Source: Diphasiastrum complanatum (Eukaryota > Streptophyta > Lycopodiopsida > Lycopodiales > Lycopodiaceae). Taken from it: a DNA stretch of 64,000 nt. The translations under genes and the position numbers were made by a program. The stretch spans positions 35,179,078 through 35,243,077 of the forward strand of contig CM055095.1 of the NCBI GenBank assembly GCA_029204225.1. Direction: 5' to 3'. Below, piece by piece: positions 59,666 to 64,000 of this stretch. How positions within the stretch are numbered: the first letter of the stretch is position 1; each line of letters begins with the position of its first letter. The notes under the pieces are model-generated. The model had not been told where the DNA came from. It ran no database searches and saw nothing but the letters and a program-made list of their open reading frames with translations.

Positions 59666-59815
59666 TCTTGCAGCACCTCCATTCTCAAGGACATCAAACC
59701 CTACTTTTATCGGACTCACTTCTTGGAGTTGGATACAGTTGGTTTGCCGATTCTACCTCGCTAGCTCGACACTGTTCTTTCACACAGTCTTAGGGGATTC
59801 AGGCTCTTGGACTGA
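59666..59815 (+). pseudogene. Internal LINE scrap (copy LZ)
   Basis: Right after the CT tract of LY. Translation KPYFYRTHFLELD, then VGLPILPR, matches VKTEFYRTHFLSRDPAGYPIVPR of copy LX. It is truncated at both ends. Confidence 0.75.
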
Positions 59816-61986
59816 CACCATTAGCACAAAATTATAACCCATGCAAGAAAACGACAACGGTACAAAAGTAGCTCTATTGTTAAAAAAATGTAGCTCACAT
59901 TGAGGGGAATGTTTTATATAAAAGGAGTGTTATGGACATGGCCCATACTTCTCTCTTTTGACTATTATTATTGGACACATGAACCAAATTGAAGGGAAGT
60001 ACTTTTTACTTACTTTAAATAGCAACTGAGGCTATTTATTCTTTAATTTGCGTGTTTTGGAGTCTTGAGCTTCTAGTAGAGGAGTTACACAGTTTGGAGA
60101 TCTTAGATAGAAATTTGCTTGAGCTATCGGCGGCCATTGAAATTCATACGGTTTTCTTAGTTGGAAAATGCTTTGTGGATGCCTTTTGTTGTTTTATGCT
60201 TCATTTGATACCACTATCCGTGATTGAGTTCAAAACATAGCGGATGGTAGCTTTGAATAGAATTGTCATAAAAATGCGTCTACAAAATTGCAGTGTGGAT
60301 AAATTTCAAGTATAGTGGTTTGCAACGTAGGCGATATAATAAGCATAGTGGGTGTCAAGAACAACATAACCACAGAAAGGCAAAGCTAGTCTGTACCTCC
60401 CAGCCAATGCATTCTCTTATAGAATGCCCCTCCTAGCCCAGTGTGGGATTGTATGTAGCTAGCGGGTCCCTTGGGTTCGGCCCGATTAACGGTCTCATAA
60501 CAATGGGCAAGGGCAATAATGCCACATCACTGACAAACGAGAGAGTAAATGATTGCTAGGAGTGCTGATATACTCTGAGAATCATGGCTATCAAAGGCCA
60601 CAATATTGACAAGTGAAAAGAGCGCTTACATTGTGGCAAAAAATTAACATGCTACAAGTGCTCTATGGTCAAATAGGAATCTCACAACTCTGTCAAAATA
60701 TGGTATGATAATGGTGGAGCCACATACCAGTGCCATTAGCATAACCTTGCTGTATTGCGCCATAAGACTAGTGTTGATCCATACTAGGAGAAGTTTGTTT
60801 GATGTACCATCACAACTCTCAGGACAACATCAGTAAGGTCCAGTGATGCCAAACAAGGGCGTCAACGTAGATGGCAGAAGTAAAGAATGTTGTTAGGGAG
60901 ATAACAAATACAATGGACAAACAAAAAATCAAATGAAGTAGTGGTGTCTTTTGAAAAGAACAAGAACCTCAAGGCTCCCAATATCATTTGAGAGCTGTTG
61001 AAAGAATCGTTGTGTCAAATAACTCGGCCCCATATGTCTACTATTGGAAGGAGGATATAACAGAATACTTTCATGGAGAAACAATACTTACCCAATGTCA
61101 AGCTACTTGAAAGGGAACTGTGGAGAAATCTTCTAAACGCAACAAAGAAAAAGGGCTAAGAGAGGGTGGGTTTTCATGCAATACTTGATTTGATCACGTG
61201 CACCATCAACTACCTACAATGATTGTAGCACAATCATATGATGTGATGTTATGTGTTGATCATGTGTATATTTGATGCAGAAACAAAAAAACTCCATATC
61301 ATCACAACAATAAACTATGCAAAATTATTTAGAAAACTGCAAACACATCACAAGCCTTCACCTATTAAGACATGTATTCCCACAGGCCGCAATAAGCTGT
61401 ATTGTAGCACAAATATGGGATGCACCAGAGCTATTTCATGTCAGGTTTTTATGAGCTGTGTGTGTACAATACAATGCAGATACTTTCACATTGTCTATCA
61501 AGAAGCAAGGTCGTCATAGATCTGCCCACAATAGGGGCTTAACTTATAATAAATAAGCTTCACTCTCCAGGGAGGCTGCTCAAATGGATCACATGCCTGC
61601 AAAAGTTGCACTGGCTATAGAACCTGATGGAGTGCATCATTGACAGAAGCATGGAGGAATAGAGAGAGGGTGAAATGATTAAGGGAACCCAGGCGCAGCA
61701 TAAGACATTAAAAGGAGACAGAAAACCAGAATAGAATGGTCTACACAATGCTCTTAATTATGACCTTTTTTTTGGGTCTTATGGATCCACCTCACTAAAC
61801 ATAAATTATCTCATGATCATTTGTTATCCGTTACAGATGAAGGTCTTATCTCACACTTCTCGAAGATAGAAATGTAGCCCAGAGCTTTTGATATATTTGG
61901 GTGGTTTTCAACATCATTCAATTATGATTTCATATGCAGCATACAAGTAAATGCCATCATGGAGAAAATGTTAAGAAAATAATCAC
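59816..61986. other. Right part of intron 3, nothing recognised
   Basis: No exon of the ATX series and no transposon motif was found. Frames of 62-88 residues (60052, 61253) show no family features. It may be original intron sequence. Confidence 0.45.
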
Positions 61987-62200
61987 CACATCGAGCACAC
62001 CCTGCTGAATTTTGTGAATTATGCAGTTCGTCATCATTGCAGTGCACTGAAATTGCTTGCCGAGAAGTGCCCTCAAGAATATTCCTTTCTTCTCTAGGTT
62101 GACGATGTCGTTTACAATATGATAAAAGTCGTAAAGGCGTAAAGCTCTCATCAGTCCCACCAGCTGATCCATTTTGTTTCCTCCTACTCCCTGTAAATAC
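61987..62200 (-). CDS. ATX1-like: ATX-like exon 3: end of extended PHD
   Basis: 214 bp, acceptor GTGTAG (phase 0) and donor GTGATT (phase 1). After a low-conservation stretch VFTGSRRKQNGSAGGTDES it encodes LRLLSYCKRHRQPREERN, matching the ATX1/2 ending of the extended PHD (RLLSFCKRHR), and closes with NSAGCARC, which joins EPYN of exon 4. The CKRH Cys and His are zinc ligands in the family. An alternative acceptor TTTACAG 10 bp downstream would break the frame with exon 2. Confidence 0.9.
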
Positions 62201-62401
62201 CTACACTTTCATATTAAAAATATCAGGTTTTTTCATTCCTTAAAAACCTCAGTAATATTAGAATTACTGAGAAAACAAAAACAAAACCTCAGTAACTTCG
62301 GAAATATTGATGAAACAAAAGCTAAGAGTCTCATAATAAGAAGTATGCAATCTGAAAGACCTTAAGCTGGATTCACATTCATATCAATGGACTGTACAAA
62401 C

Positions 62402-62470
62402 CTCGGTATGCAAGCCTGCTGCTCTAGCACAGAGCGGATGGTAAGCTACACGACAGTGGTGCTCAGCACA
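62402..62470 (-). CDS. ATX1-like: ATX-like exon 2: extended PHD zinc-binding core
   Basis: 69 bp, phase 0 at both ends, acceptor GTGCAG and donor GTTTGT. It encodes CAEHHCRVAYHPLCARAAGL then HTE. ATX1/2 proteins have CSN..CRVAYHPLCARAAGLC here. The Cys and His residues are extended-PHD zinc ligands. The extended PHD of trithorax-type proteins contributes to chromatin reading. Short neighbouring introns (201 and 213 bp) contrast with the giant intron 3. Confidence 0.92.
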
Positions 62471-62683
62471 CTGCACACAAGATAATGGCAATGAAAATCA
62501 AGATGAAATCCAAAATCAAATACAATGGGGCTCTGTAGAGATTTCTAACTTTATTATGATCACCAGCATTTCTTTAACCGATTGAGAGTGTCAAGAAGAG
62601 ATAGATAAGACAAGTTCCTGTAGTGAAACATCAAAATGATCAAGCACAAAATGATCCACTAAGTACAAATGGCAAAATGGTAC

Positions 62684-62717
62684 CTGAATACAAACCCCGT
62701 ATGGCACTTTACATATG
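62684..62717 (-). CDS. ATX1-like: ATX-like exon 1 of window: 34-bp extended PHD micro-exon
   Basis: Acceptor TATGCAG and donor GTACCA. After one base finishing a split codon it encodes ICKVPYGVCIQ, matching ATX1/2 (C.IC.VSYGACIQ) directly before the CS...CRVAYHPLC block of exon 2. The split codon is probably Cys (TG|C). The next exon upstream, expected to carry IPE.C and the first PHD, is not visible before 64000. Confidence 0.88.
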
Positions 62718-64000
62718 CTGCATATAAGTTTCCAGCGTTCCTATTTAGGTAGAGAATAGATGATGTCATGCCTTTGAAAAAGCAAAGCCTAGGTTTGTTT
62801 TGTTTTTTTGAGCAGACGATACTGTTTCTTAGGTATTCTAATGATCAAAGCTAGTCTAAACATAGCAGAGTCACATTCTTAGCAAGGTCAATGGATTATA
62901 CAGCAACCAGTAAATATTTTGAAGAGATAGACAAGGATGTTATTGAAGTCAAAGAGACATGACACAACCATTTATTCCAAATCCTTTTTGTCTATACCTA
63001 ACTGCATTCTCATCAATCAAACTGAAAACATGTTCAGACACTCTGGAAAGGCTTTTAATTTATTTCGGCTTGAAGCTCTTTTGAGTTTTCAGTCTTTGAC
63101 GGTGAACTCGTAACAATGTGAGCTCCAATGAATTGCAAAATCAATGTTCGGTAAAAGCCCATCATCATATCCAGCCAAGCCAAAATGAAGAAGCATCTTA
63201 CACGAATAAAAAACGTTTTTATAAAGTCAAAGACCAACTTTTACACCCAATCTTTGTCATGTTGGAGGTTGTGCATACATAAATAGTTATTCTTGCATTC
63301 TAAGAAAATTTAAATTTTCAACTGCATGATTCCAGTTTTTCAGCTGGACATTTAAGCTTTACTGCTCAATTTACGCTCTTTTGAAAGTTTCAAAAAAATG
63401 TGTTCATGCTAGAAAATTTAGCAGCATTTTTAGATTACAATGGAAAAGGGTTTCCATTCCCAGATGTCCATCGTGCAGAATAGAAGAAAGGAGCACTGTG
63501 TTGTGCTAATTCCTAATTAAATGTCAGCAGCTCTTTAGGATATTTCAGAAAAGAAAGAATGCAACAACAACCAGCATATATTAAAGTAGATTGTATTCAA
63601 GGAAAACCAAAATTCAAACAGCTAAAAGCTGCATGTCATGGTATACAAACGAGACTAAAAGCATATTCCGCAGCAAAAGTTCCTTCAAATTTCAACATGT
63701 CATACATACTGCATACCATCAGTATACCGAGATCAGAAAGCAAGGGCCAAGATAGGTTGTGGCACATAACAGTCCAAGTGACCAGTGAGCACCTCACCTT
63801 ACAAGCAACAAGCATCCAAGTAACTTTTGCATCATCTGCAAGCACCTTGTTTCCTGCAAAGCTCTCTACCTCTGTCAACCTTCGTCTTACTAAAACCATC
63901 ATCTAGAAGGTCTCAGCTGCCACATCCAAATGAAGATCCGAGATTGGAGAAGTTAGAAGGTAGTCTAGTTTCAAGTTTTATAGCACGGAGGAGGATCCGA
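62718..64000. other. Intron of the ATX-like gene, no further exon found
   Basis: I searched the minus strand for the expected upstream PHD blocks and found none. The frame at 63636-63902 has a GT donor but no ATX similarity. The intron therefore exceeds 1.28 kb and continues beyond the window. Confidence 0.5.

Noticed and set aside
63636-63902. 88-residue minus frame ending in a GT donor, considered as an upstream ATX exon
   Set aside because: The translation matches no PHD, FYR or PWWP block, and the expected residues before exon 1 are absent.

Overview
The window looks like a stretch of a large, transposon-rich land-plant nuclear genome. The evidence is plant-type splice sites, a plant TRITHORAX-like gene, chromodomain Ty3 elements primed by initiator-Met tRNA, an Athila/Tat-type primer site, a CACTA TNP2 remnant, and LINEs. 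The giant introns and unusual LINE and LTR families fit a non-seed vascular plant or gymnosperm better than a compact angiosperm, but I cannot name the species.

The key host feature is hidden because no single reading frame is long. The minus strand carries the 3' part of one ATX1/ATX2-type H3K4 methyltransferase gene. I recovered nine consecutive exons (62717 down to 11446). They join in frame through eight GT-AG introns and give 425 residues: the end of the extended PHD, a linker, the complete SET domain, the post-SET cysteines and a long C-terminal tail. The upstream exons (PWWP, FYR, first PHD) lie beyond the right edge. Introns 1, 2, 4, 5 and 8 are 127-480 bp. Intron 7 is 3.7 kb, intron 6 is 17.3 kb and intron 3 is 27.5 kb.

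Layout. 1-9300 lies downstream of the gene: an Athila/Tat-like LTR with primer site, a decayed region, two pieces of LTR family A, a 117-bp duplication, a GA microsatellite and a CACTA transposase remnant. 9300-11445 is the probable 3' UTR and flank. 11446-15727 holds the last three exons, with an old Ty3 reverse-transcriptase remnant in intron 7. Intron 6 (15728-33059) contains a complete but broken Ty3 element B, an Argonaute-like fragment, a nearly full-length LINE and two family C LTRs. 33060-34445 holds three SET-region exons. Intron 3 (34446-61986) is mostly transposons: a Ty3 remnant, a non-autonomous family A element, four LINE fragments joined through CT microsatellites, a family D Ty3 fragment, a TG...CA LTR split by a young 6.17-kb Ty3 element (A4) with a perfect 5-bp target duplication, and a second plus-strand LINE chain. 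61987-62717 holds the extended-PHD exons.

The most unusual signals are: the ATX gene stretched by retrotransposon-filled introns; LINE copies repeatedly joined tail-to-truncated-head across (CT)n, including a 347-bp perfect repeat, suggesting microsatellite-targeted or chained insertion; a PCNA-binding-like motif kept at the LINE ORF2 C-terminus in most copies; and a hairpin block shared by four divergent LTR families. All coordinates and translations were worked out by eye.
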